The notes under the pieces were generated by a model. That model searched no databases, had not been told where the DNA came from, and saw only the letters and a list, made by a program, of their open reading frames with translations. This document shows positions 17,422 through 24,948 of a DNA stretch of 64,000 bases, in pieces (the stretch's first letter is position 1; each line of letters starts with the position of its first letter). The position numbers were made by a program, and so were the translations under genes. The DNA is from Ornithinibacillus scapharcae TW25 (GTDB lineage Bacteria > Bacillota > Bacilli > Bacillales > Amphibacillaceae). Location: the NCBI RefSeq assembly GCF_000190475.1, contig NZ_AEWH01000008.1, positions 16,350-80,349 of the forward strand. The letters are read 5' to 3'.

Positions 17422-18609
17422 CTATTCCATTATAGTTACCGTTTGCGCCGATTGCTCTCCCTCACTTCTAATTAGTTTTGCGTTATCACTTATAAAGACT
17501 TCATAAATTTTTTCCAGTTCTACAAGAATTAAATCTAGCTCAAATTTATCTAAAATCCTTTCGCGACCTCTTTTCCCCATTTCCATACGAGAATTACCAT
17601 TATGAATAAGTCTTAGACAAGCTTCCATAAGTGCCTTGGGATTTCTAATCGGTATAACATAGCCATTTTTTTCATCTATTACGAGGTCTCTGTTCCCTCT
17701 TATATCTGTTACTATAAGAGGGATTTCCATTGCCATCATCTCCATAACGGACTTTGGCAGACCTTCTCGTAACGAGACTAGTAGTCCGATATCGGTAACA
17801 CTTAAGATTTGATCGATATCTCCCCGGTAACCCAAGCAGAATACGTAATCCTCTAGCTTCCTATTTGTAATCTCATTCTTTATCTCAGCTGCCAATGAGC
17901 CGTCCCCAAGAAGTAATACTACAAAATTATGTGTATGTTTTTTTAATTCTTCAGCTGCAAGTACAATATCAATTTGACGTTTATTTTCATTAAACTCGGC
18001 CAGGTGAGTGATCACAATTGTGTCGTTCGAAATTCCCAGTTCCTTTCTAAGCTCATACTTGTTTTTATCAGAATAATTTCTTGGATTAAATCGATCTGCA
18101 TCAAGACCAACACCATGGATATAATGAATTTTATCAATTGGTAGGAATCTTTGTGCACTCTGGAAGTCTTCCTCATTGATTACAATAAGCTTCCTTGTTT
18201 TTGAAGCGGCTACTTTCTCAGCTACATAGTAAATCCAATTCGATAGTCTCGATCCATGCTCATGGAAGTGAAACCCATGTGCAGTATAAATAATCTGTTG
18301 TTTTTTGGGAGCTGCCATTCGAACTAAAAAAGCTGCTATCGGAGTATGGACATGAACAATATCATATTTTCCCTCTTGTAGCAGTTTTTTGATTGCAGCA
18401 TAGGCTTTCATATTTCTTATAGGATGGAGGTCTCTAGTAAATGGAACATGATGAAGTGAAATCTCAGGAAACTCATCCTTCATCATACGAGGATTCTGCA
18501 AGGCTGTTGCAATCGAAACATCATACCCCATTTTTTGGAGGAGTTTTATATGTGGGATAAAAAATAGTGAAATCATTCTATCTGTATTCGTAACGACTAG
18601 ACACTTCAT
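17422..18609 (-). CDS. Family 4 glycosyltransferase, first gene of the EPS operon
   Basis: 395 residues with GT-B architecture. The N-terminal domain has YDIVHVHTPIAAFLVRMAA and IIYTAHGFHFH, and the C-terminal domain has the donor-site segment GLLVSLREGLPKSVMEMMAM. It resembles EpsD/CapM-like enzymes that add a sugar to a lipid-linked acceptor on the cytoplasmic side. A GGGGGAA ribosome site precedes the ATG. It is the only recognisable glycosyltransferase in this operon; no undecaprenyl-phosphate sugar-1-P priming enzyme is present, so priming must occur elsewhere or unusually. Confidence 0.9.
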   Translation of the reverse strand: MKCLVVTNTDRMISLFFIPHIKLLQKMGYDVSIATALQNPRMMKDEFPEISLHHVPFTRDLHPIRNMKAYAAIKKLLQEGKYDIVHVHTPIAAFLVRMAAPKKQQIIYTAHGFHFHEHGSRLSNWIYYVAEKVAASKTRKLIVINEEDFQSAQRFLPIDKIHYIHGVGLDADRFNPRNYSDKNKYELRKELGISNDTIVITHLAEFNENKRQIDIVLAAEELKKHTHNFVVLLLGDGSLAAEIKNEITNRKLEDYVFCLGYRGDIDQILSVTDIGLLVSLREGLPKSVMEMMAMEIPLIVTDIRGNRDLVIDEKNGYVIPIRNPKALMEACLRLIHNGNSRMEMGKRGRERILDKFELDLILVELEKIYEVFISDNAKLIRSEGEQSAQTVTIME

Positions 18610-18669
18610 GCTTATTCCCCCTTTTTATTATGTATCGAAATTAATTAAAGCTATAGCTGTTTCAATTAA

Positions 18670-18790
18670 TACCTGTCTTGAATATAAAATGGGCATCAAA
18701 CCCGCCCTCACACCACACTCTTGACGACTTGCGTCTAAGGTTATACACCCACAGCATGGCCGAGTACCTACATCGATAATGGATTAGTAG
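18670..18790 (-). promoter_or_regulatory. GC-rich, probably structured 5' leader of the EPS operon
   Basis: Between the operators and the first EPS gene lies about 120 bases much richer in GC than the flanks. On the minus strand I see short hairpins: GGT-GTATA-ACC, GACG-CAAGT-CGTC, and GGGC-N9-GCCC followed by ATTTTAT, which resembles a weak terminator. No open frame or ribosome site explains it. Such islands in AT-rich leaders are typical of structured RNA. An EAR-like (eps-associated RNA) antitermination element is a reasonable guess from position, not from a recognised consensus. Confidence 0.5.
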
Positions 18791-18799
18791 ATATCACCT

Positions 18800-18875
18800 G
18801 TTCTTTAAAGAGAACGATAAAAGTAAAAAAATATTCTTACACACTTTAAAGAACTTTTTGTTCATTTTAAAGAAC
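18800..18875. promoter_or_regulatory. SinR-type operators upstream of the EPS operon
   Basis: Two 16-bp sites of identical geometry lie exactly 60 bp apart: GTTCTTTAAAGAGAAC (18800-18815) and GTTCATTTTAAAGAAC (18860-18875). A further half-site AAAGAAC is at 18848-18854. They match the known SinR box GTTCTYT and its inverted form, as in the B. subtilis tapA operator. They lie about 190-265 bases before the first EPS gene, upstream of the leader. I could not assign a clear sigma-A promoter among them. Confidence 0.78.
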
Positions 18876-18991
18876 ACATTTTTATCATAAATGATTCCCT
18901 ATAATTTTACAAGTACGCTTTTTACAATTTCTTAATACTTTTATAACATTCTACTTTTCAGCTTTATGAAAATTTCCCTCTATTGTATTAG

Positions 18992-19035
18992 AAAATCCCA
19001 ATTCCTTGGACCTTTACTAGGAAATTGGGATTTTT
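18992..19035. terminator. Bidirectional terminator near the isochorismatase gene
   Basis: Inverted repeat with arms around CCCAATTCCT (18997-19006) and AGGAAATTGGG (19019-19029), one bulged base, flanked by AAAA on the left and TTTTT on the right. It lies directly downstream of the isochorismatase gene on the minus strand. Confidence 0.75.
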
Positions 19036-19045
19036 ATATCAAATA

Positions 19046-19603
19046 TTACCTATACGAATCATGTGTTGGGTTGAATAAGTCTTCCTCTGTTCTTCTAACC
19101 ACTGAAAAGTGTTCCACATTATAGTGACCGTGTAGTGTTGCATTATGATGCTTAATAATTTGTTCTGCATGCAATACCACACTATCTGTTGTGGAATGTC
19201 CATCAGCTACTAGTGTAACATCAAAACCATAGATAGTAGCTGTTCTTACTGCACTATCAATACAATGTTGCGTTGCACAACCCATCATAACAAGATGCTC
19301 TATTTCTTGCGCTCTTAGATGTTGTAATAATCCTGTCCCATGGAAGGCATTTGTAGCAGCTTTATCAAAAAGCATTGCACCTGTAGGAACGTGGATTTGA
19401 TCATGAACCTGAAAACCTTTCCCCTTACCTTCTGCAACATCTAGATCCCTTACAAAGACAACAGTGATACCCCCACTCTTTGCTTTTTCAATAACTATAT
19501 TGATATTTTCAATTAATTCCTCTTTGTTGTATACAGCACATACTTCTTTGTTTCCATCAATCAATTCTTGCTGGGCATCAATAATTAATAATGTTTGATT
19601 CAA
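19046..19603 (-). CDS. Isochorismatase-like cysteine hydrolase
   Basis: 185 residues. The catalytic triad of the family can be placed: Asp in LLIIDAQQEL, Lys in FDKAATNAF, and Cys in GCATQHCIDSAVRTA. The family includes nicotinamidases, N-carbamoylsarcosine amidases and isochorismatases, and substrate specificity is not predictable from this sequence. It is monocistronic, with its own terminator downstream at 18992-19035. Likely cytoplasmic. Confidence 0.88.
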   Translation of the reverse strand: MNQTLLIIDAQQELIDGNKEVCAVYNKEELIENINIVIEKAKSGGITVVFVRDLDVAEGKGKGFQVHDQIHVPTGAMLFDKAATNAFHGTGLLQHLRAQEIEHLVMMGCATQHCIDSAVRTATIYGFDVTLVADGHSTTDSVVLHAEQIIKHHNATLHGHYNVEHFSVVRRTEEDLFNPTHDSYR

Positions 19604-19813
19604 ATATTTTTTCCCCTTTCATCCTATAGGGAACTGCGTTATTTATTTTTCAACGTATTCCCCCTCTTCATTCCGGCAATACATAAATTATTCAACATAT
19701 TATCAACCCCCTCATAAGGATATTACCTTTAAATTTATAGCCTAAATTTCCAGGTAACTAAATATTAGCACATTTTATATACAATAATATGTGTTTTCAT
19801 CAAGTTGAACCTA

Positions 19814-20072
19814 TTACTTTACAACTAGCTGTTCTCCACATTGTCTACAGTGAAATAGATGATTTTTGGCAAACATCAATCTGTCGAGGTTTTCAAATAC
19901 ACCACAATTTGGACAACGCAAATTCTTTTTATCAAGTATCAAATACGAGATTAAAAATACGCCAGTAAATATGAAGAAATAATAAAAAAAAATTACCCAG
20001 GACTAGTGAAATGCTAAATAGCAAGATGAATAGAAAACCAAGGTTTATATGATTTCTTGATATATATTTCAT
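19814..20072 (-). pseudogene. Small membrane zinc-ribbon protein, split by a frameshift in an A9 run
   Basis: The minus strand has an ATG at 20072 after AGGAGG, coding for MKYISRNHINLGFLFILLFS and a second hydrophobic stretch. The frame then breaks at a run of nine A (19984-19992 on the plus strand). In the next frame the protein continues with a second membrane segment and a zinc ribbon (LRCPNCG...FHCRQCGEQL) to a stop at 19814. Removing one base of the run restores a single frame of about 85 residues. Assembly error, decay and slippage are all possible. Function unknown. Confidence 0.7.
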
Positions 20073-20192
20073 AGAACTAGTCCTCCTATCCAAATTTGGA
20101 AACGTTAATTCCTTAGTTTTTTCAGCTTATATACAGAGCAATTTCTTATGGTTTACTGTATAGAAGTTCAAATTGATACTTGCAGTATTGAC

Positions 20193-20396
20193 TCATCTTT
20201 TGATAGATTGCTTAACATTTTCTACTTCTTTTTCTAAGGTTTTCACTCTTTTTATAACATCGATATCCATTTTTTCGTTGCTGTTATTTTTTATCGCTCT
20301 ATTTTTAGTGTTAACTACTGTAATAGCAACCAGAATAACCAATAAGAGTAAAATTAAAATCAATATCATAGTTGGTAAAACTATCGGCTCATTCAT
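20193..20396 (-). CDS. Small membrane protein with coiled-coil tail
   Basis: 67 residues from the ATG at 20396, seven bases after GAGGTGAT. One membrane helix (about residues 8-30) is followed by a charged segment, then VIKRVKTLEKEVENVKQSIK, a short predicted coiled coil. No family recognised. The opposite strand is also open here but has no convincing ribosome site. It lies 88 bases beyond the end of the frameshifted metallo-beta-lactamase gene. Confidence 0.6.
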   Translation of the reverse strand: MNEPIVLPTMILILILLLLVILVAITVVNTKNRAIKNNSNEKMDIDVIKRVKTLEKEVENVKQSIKR

Positions 20397-20484
20397 CCAA
20401 TTCATCACCTCGAATTTATAATGGGAGAACGATTTCCTTACTTTGAGAGGGGATACTGCCTTGTTATATGAGCTTGATGTTAGC

Positions 20485-21400
20485 TTAAGTTAATAATTTG
20501 CTTAACGTCTCTAAATTTCTAATAAATAGTTCATGAGGATCAATATTTATGGTAATCCAATCCCTGTATTCATCAGGAATGGAAACTTCATCAACGTTTA
20601 TATTTTCTCTGGATAAACTTTTCATAACACTTATGTAGTTCCTTAATTTGTTAATATCGTCTATCGTTCCTACTGATCCATGCCCAGGTACGGCATTTTT
20701 TATGGGGAGCTTCATGATCTCATTTAAAATATTTGTCCATTGTAGCGGGTTGGAATAATTAAAGAAAGATGGGTGCATACCGACAAATAGAAGGTCAGCC
20801 ATAAAAATAATGTCATCTTCCTGTATATAGAGAAAAGAATCACAAGGTGAATGACCACCACCGGGCGTCATGATTCTGGCAGTACACTTTGATCCGAGAA
20901 TGGTAAATTCGTGAGTAAATGTAACTTGAGGTAAAACTAATTCTAAGTTGGGGAGTGAAATTTCAAGTTCTTTTAGAAAACTAATCATTCTTATTTTGGA
21001 ACTCTGAAGAATTCTCAAGTGATTGAATATAATTCCTCAATCCATCCAAATCGGCTTTTTGTTTAGCAATTCTTTCTGTATGGTCTTCCTTCATTTGCTC
21101 AAGTGTAGTATGACTCGATACAATTTGACAATCTCTAAACACTTGGTTTCCTCTAATATGGTCACCATGAAAATGACTATTAATGACCCATGAAACAGAT
21201 TGATTCGTAATGTGCTCTGCTATTTCCCTCAAATCTTCTGCTGCTTGCTGTGTATGAAATGTATCAAATACTAGCGTCTTGTCCCCTAAATCTACGAACC
21301 CAGCATTTCCAATTGCTCCACCGCCGTCCTTTACAATTGCCGCATATATGCCTTCACTTACTTTTTCAAGGTGAAAATGCCTTGAATAAAATTCAGTCAT
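20485..21400 (-). pseudogene. Metallo-beta-lactamase fold hydrolase interrupted by a frameshift
   Basis: Two overlapping frames together give one MBL protein of about 295 residues, the usual length. The first (start 21400, good GGAGGAAGG site) holds NSHFHGDHIRGN, the HxHxDH zinc motif, and ends at 20981. The second continues with the later ligands: GGGHSPCDS, FMADLLF and VPGHGS. The break is near 20981-21018, around FQNKND / MISFLKELEIS. One extra or two missing bases would explain it. If real, the product lacks half its active site. Substrate unknown. Confidence 0.8.
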
Positions 21401-21512
21401 ACCCTTCCTCCCTTTCAGATTATCTATGTCTTTATACGTCCTTCCAATAAGTTGGTTTCACGTTTACATTTTTTTATGAAAATCTGGATATTAATCGTGA
21501 CTACATCTATAG

Positions 21513-21674
21513 TCAGGAATTTATTTGTACTGACGGAGTTAAGGTATTAATGAATTCCGCATGGTTATCTTGATCCATGACGAAAGAATTTCCAAGCTCT
21601 TGTTCTAACAGTCTAGCAAACGTAGTTTTTCTACTATGTGTTTTACCAACAGTCATGATTACTAATCTTTTCAT
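21513..21674 (-). pseudogene. Truncated P-loop kinase-like gene fragment
   Basis: The ATG at 21674 follows GGAGGATACG. The product begins MKRLVIMTVGKTHSRKTTFA and resembles the N-terminus of small AAA/zeta-toxin-like kinases of Bacillaceae, which run to about 170-190 residues. Here it stops after 53 residues, just past DQDNHAEFINT. In addition the P-loop reads GKTHSRKT where family members have Gly before Lys-Thr, so nucleotide binding would be impaired. It appears to be a decayed remnant. Confidence 0.65.
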
Positions 21675-21691
21675 CGTATCCTCCAATAACA

Positions 21692-22027
21692 TCATTTTGT
21701 TAATGGTAATTTAATTAATAGAAAACTTACCAGATAGACCATACAAGTAACTCCAAATAATGCAAATACCCCTGGTGTAAATACTAAATATAAACTAAAG
21801 GGTGCTGCCCAAACAAAAGCACATAAAAGTAATAACGGTTTAGATATGATCAAGGCGATGATTGCTAGAGCTGCAGGAAGTAATAACATAAAAAACGTTA
21901 TTATGATTGAATCGACTTCAACTTGATTGGCGTATGGATTATAAAAGTTAAAAATGGTCCATAGGATTATGCTGAGTAATCCTCCTGCTATCCCTATGAT
22001 TCTTGATAAACTATTAATTGGAACCAC
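21692..22027 (-). CDS. Small polytopic membrane protein, unknown
   Basis: 111 residues with three to four predicted membrane helices and almost no polar segments apart from NFYNPYANQVEVDS near residue 30. No family recognised. The start is uncertain: GTG at 22027 lies within the AGGGGTGG ribosome-like site, so a downstream ATT codon is also conceivable. It precedes the kinase fragment on the same strand and may have been cotranscribed with it. Confidence 0.6.
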   Translation of the reverse strand: MVPINSLSRIIGIAGGLLSIILWTIFNFYNPYANQVEVDSIIITFFMLLLPAALAIIALIISKPLLLLCAFVWAAPFSLYLVFTPGVFALFGVTCMVYLVSFLLIKLPLTK

Positions 22028-22198
22028 CCCTATCTCAATATTCTACTAATTTAATTAGTTCCATTATATGTTACTTACATAAGTAAAAGGAATAGGAAAT
22101 ATAAAGTTCAGCTACCTTTTCACTAAAATCTCGCTCCAAATATATTTGATAACGCGCATCAGTGACATATTCATATCAATCCTCCCTACTAAACAAAA

Positions 22199-22236
22199 GA
22201 AATCCAAAGGCGAATTACTCACCTTTGGATTTTTAT
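22199..22236. terminator. Bidirectional terminator after the YczE-like gene
   Basis: A perfect 10-bp stem, AATCCAAAGG (22201-22210) with CCTTTGGATT (22222-22231), T-rich on both sides, at the 3' end of the YczE-like gene. Confidence 0.8.
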
Positions 22237-22883
22237 GCACTAGTATGGGTTTGGGTAAACTCTTTCTTATTATTCCGCTTATCCAGCAATACTATGATTG
22301 CTTTAAATTTTTTCAATGTGAATGCAAATACAGGACTTTGAACAAAAGTAAAAATAAACGTAAATAGGAATACTGGTCCACCTAATAGTAATCCAATGAC
22401 CAGCACGAACGATTCAACAACGATCCGTACTAATCCAACAGACTTTCCTAGCTTATCTGAGATTGACAACATGAAGCCATCCCGGGGTCCAGCACCGATC
22501 TCGGCTGAATTATATAACCCTCCACCAAAGCCCATCACGATAATTCCAACAATCATGATGAAATAATCTGCCCATGTATGGGTGGCATTTGGTAGGAAAT
22601 CAATCCACAGAAACATATCGACAAATGCTCCCACAAGGATAGCATTAAGGAACGTTCCTAATTTTATGTAACTCTTATCGAGAAACCATGAAACAACAAT
22701 TAAAAATAATGAGATAATGATTGCCCACGTACCAATGGTTAGGCCGAGTCTTTCATATAACGCTACATTCAATACATCCCATGGGTGTATACCTAAATAT
22801 TGTAGCTTCAATGCAATTGTTATCCCATAACTAAAAATCAATAAACCAGCCATGTAAAATAGCCAACGAATGGTGCGAATCAC
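22233..22883 (-). CDS. YczE/YyaS-like integral membrane protein
   Basis: 216 residues, matching the length of B. subtilis YczE (about 215). Five or so membrane helices, with conserved segments IHPWDVLNVALYERLGLTIG, MGFGGGLYNSAEIGAGPRDG and GPVFLFTFIFTF. The GAGPRDG loop is typical of this DUF161/YitT-related group. Members are thought to be transporters or accessory membrane proteins; the role is unknown. It is monocistronic. Confidence 0.82.
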   Translation of the reverse strand: MIRTIRWLFYMAGLLIFSYGITIALKLQYLGIHPWDVLNVALYERLGLTIGTWAIIISLFLIVVSWFLDKSYIKLGTFLNAILVGAFVDMFLWIDFLPNATHTWADYFIMIVGIIVMGFGGGLYNSAEIGAGPRDGFMLSISDKLGKSVGLVRIVVESFVLVIGLLLGGPVFLFTFIFTFVQSPVFAFTLKKFKAIIVLLDKRNNKKEFTQTHTSA

Positions 22884-22934
22884 TAAAAAACCTTCTTTCT
22901 CAAGTTTGCTTGGTTATTGACCTACTTTACCATT

Positions 22935-23135
22935 CTAGATGGTATCTTTAAATTTCTGTGGTTTTTTCACATAGCTTTCTATAATGTAACCACAATCTGT
23001 ACAAAGTAAATATTCAATTTTGGATCCAAAACTCATTTTATTTACCGGCGTCATTAGTGCATAACCAGCATGCTCTCCTTTACCTAAATCATTAGAACCA
23101 CATTTTGGACAAGCTTCTGTCTTTCTATTATTCAT
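22935..23135 (-). CDS. Zinc-ribbon small protein
   Basis: 66 residues from the ATG at 23135, which follows GAGGGGGA by six bases; a longer frame from 23192 lacks a ribosome site. Two CxxC knuckles, ACPKCGSND and LLCTDCGYI, form a TFIIB-like zinc ribbon. Related small Bacillus proteins are often named after this ribbon, but they are not transcription factors by any evidence here. Cytoplasmic, function unknown. Confidence 0.72.
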   Translation of the reverse strand: MNNRKTEACPKCGSNDLGKGEHAGYALMTPVNKMSFGSKIEYLLCTDCGYIIESYVKKPQKFKDTI

Positions 23136-23357
23136 GCAAAATCCCCCTCGGTAACTAAAAAACGTTTTTCTCATTGTATCATACAAACTCAATTCATAGT
23201 TTCTTATTACCTGATAATACTATATCTAGATTTCAAATATTAAAAAGTAAATAGTATATGAGTTTCCGTTCACAATTCTGTCACATACATCAGAATTGCT
23301 GATGTTACAAAACCTATGCTAAAATTATTTTATGTAACATTAATGGAGAGTAAAACG

Positions 23358-23921
23358 ATGGAATATGTAGTTCCTATTAAGGACGTCTCAAAAATAAATA
23401 AAATGAAAAATATATTAAAAGCAAGCTCGCTTAGAGATTATGTGATGTTTGTAGTTGGAATTAATACAGGCATTAAAGGTCAGGATTTACTGGAGCTAAG
23501 AGTAGAGGATGTTTGGGATGGCCAACAGGCTAAGGAATTTCTCTATGTCCAGGATGAGAAAACTGGTGAAACACAAGCCTATTATTTAAATAGCAAGGTG
23601 CAAAGCAGTTTAGCTAGTTATCTTGGGGATGGACACTTAACACAAACAGACTACCTATTTATTTCGAAAAAAAACAACAAGCCTATTACGCGTCAACAAG
23701 CTTATCGCGTAATTAACCAGGCAGCAAAAGCAGCTGGAGTAGAAGGTAAAATTGGGATTATCACACTCCGTAAGACCTTTGGTTATCATGCATATCGTAA
23801 GGGTGTAGCGATATCTATTTTAATGACACTGTTCCACCATAACTCGCGAACGGAAACATTAAAGTATATCGGAATTACTGAGGAAGAAAAAAGACTCATC
23901 AAGGTCGATGTTAACTTATAA
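23358..23921 (+). CDS. Tyrosine recombinase/integrase-like protein lacking the first catalytic Arg
   Basis: 187 residues from the ATG at 23358, eight bases after GGAGAG. It has only the catalytic domain; the N-terminal SAM-like core-binding domain of XerC/XerD is absent. The second box is intact (ITLRKTFGYHAYRKG, then LFHHNSRTETLKYIGI with the nucleophilic Tyr). The first box reads NTGIKGQDLLEL where NTGLR is normal, so catalytic Arg I is replaced by Lys. No flanking attachment sites or cargo genes are visible. It may be a housekeeping or accessory protein rather than part of a mobile element. Confidence 0.82.
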   Translation: MEYVVPIKDVSKINKMKNILKASSLRDYVMFVVGINTGIKGQDLLELRVEDVWDGQQAKEFLYVQDEKTGETQAYYLNSKVQSSLASYLGDGHLTQTDYLFISKKNNKPITRQQAYRVINQAAKAAGVEGKIGIITLRKTFGYHAYRKGVAISILMTLFHHNSRTETLKYIGITEEEKRLIKVDVNL

Positions 23922-23963
23922 GTATTCCCAACTAGTTAATCAGGAAACAATAGGGAATTCTGC

Positions 23964-23996
23964 AGAAAAAAAACTCCCCTTAAAGAAGGAGAGTTA
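23964..23996 (-). terminator. Terminator after the Usp-like gene
   Basis: AACTCCCCTT (23972-23981) pairs with AAGGAGAGTT (23986-23995) with one mismatch and a 4-base loop. On the minus strand it is followed by eight Ts. It serves the gene ending at 24000 and may also stop the integrase transcript. Confidence 0.8.
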
Positions 23997-23999
23997 CTA

Positions 24000-24689
24000 T
24001 TATGATTTACTTTCATGCTCGTAATCTACATTCATTTCTACCTTTTTCAATTCTTTAACAATCCCATCGGTTACTCGTACCTTAAACATTTCACGGTCTT
24101 TCATAAATTTGAAGATACCATTATCAAAATCAGTACCTTGCTCTTTGAAGAAAATACCTTCATAGTCTACTTCGGGAGAATGTTTAAAGCTTAAACGATA
24201 CTGCTCGCCTTCCTTTGTGATGTAGGCTCTTGTTCCTCGCTGGAACTGACCATTTTCATTCCGGATGTAGCGTGTTACCGAAATAATATGCAAATCTACA
24301 AATGGGATGTCATGTAAAAGTGTGTTGATTAAGGATCCCTTTGTAATTTGTTCCCATCGGCTTTGTGCGGTTTGACCAAGGATAATTTGAGATACATGCT
24401 TATCTCTGGCAACTTCTGCAATTACCTTTGAAACAGGTCTTTTCTCATTATCTTTGATAATAAACTCAGTAGCATTATGGTCTTCTGCTAGCTGTTTCCA
24501 GCTATCAATATAAAACGTCTTTTCTGCGTCCATCTCGTCAAAGGGCTTCGTATCAACTGTAAGAATATATAACGGGCACCCTAACATTTTAGCTATGCTA
24601 CAGCCGCGCTTGATAAGACGTTCTCCATTTGGGCCGTAGTGTACACATACTAATATGCTTTCATCTATACGACCTTTTATCGTTTCCAT
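24000..24689 (-). CDS. Universal-stress (KdpD-Usp-like) protein
   Basis: 229 residues. The first ~140 match the Usp-like domain of KdpD: ILVCVHYGPNGERLIKRG, PLYILTVDTKPFDE and SQIILGQTAQSRWEQITKGS, an ATP-loop-like G-x2-x9-G(S/T) pattern. The C-terminal ~80 residues (RNENGQFQRGTRAYITKEGE onward) are an extra domain I do not recognise. There is no kinase domain. It lies divergent to the Mrp operon with about 260 bases between, so a role in K+/Na+ homeostasis is suggested by position and by KdpD similarity only. Confidence 0.75.
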   Translation of the reverse strand: METIKGRIDESILVCVHYGPNGERLIKRGCSIAKMLGCPLYILTVDTKPFDEMDAEKTFYIDSWKQLAEDHNATEFIIKDNEKRPVSKVIAEVARDKHVSQIILGQTAQSRWEQITKGSLINTLLHDIPFVDLHIISVTRYIRNENGQFQRGTRAYITKEGEQYRLSFKHSPEVDYEGIFFKEQGTDFDNGIFKFMKDREMFKVRVTDGIVKELKKVEMNVDYEHESKS

Positions 24690-24948
24690 AATATATTCAC
24701 CTCAAGAAATTTTAAAAAACACTGTTTCGACCTCACCGTCGAACAAGTAGTTTTTTCATAATTGGTATAGCTTAATACATGTTATTCCATACATTTAATT
24801 TTAAAAATATATATCCTAACTTTATAAATAAAAACTAAAGATATTATTAAACTATGTATGACTATATCATTATGCTGTTCATACAGTCAATCCAATAATT
24901 GAAAACATTAATTTTATGAAAAAAGTGTTTTTTCAGGGAGTGGAAGTT

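Noticed and set aside
23358-23921. Integrase gene as marker of a genomic island or prophage
   Set aside because: No direct repeats, tRNA gene, phage genes or cargo on either side, and base composition does not change.
24726-24743. TTCGAC/GTCGAA inverted repeat as a definite operator
   Set aside because: Arms of only six bases and no matching regulator gene nearby; noted only as a possibility.
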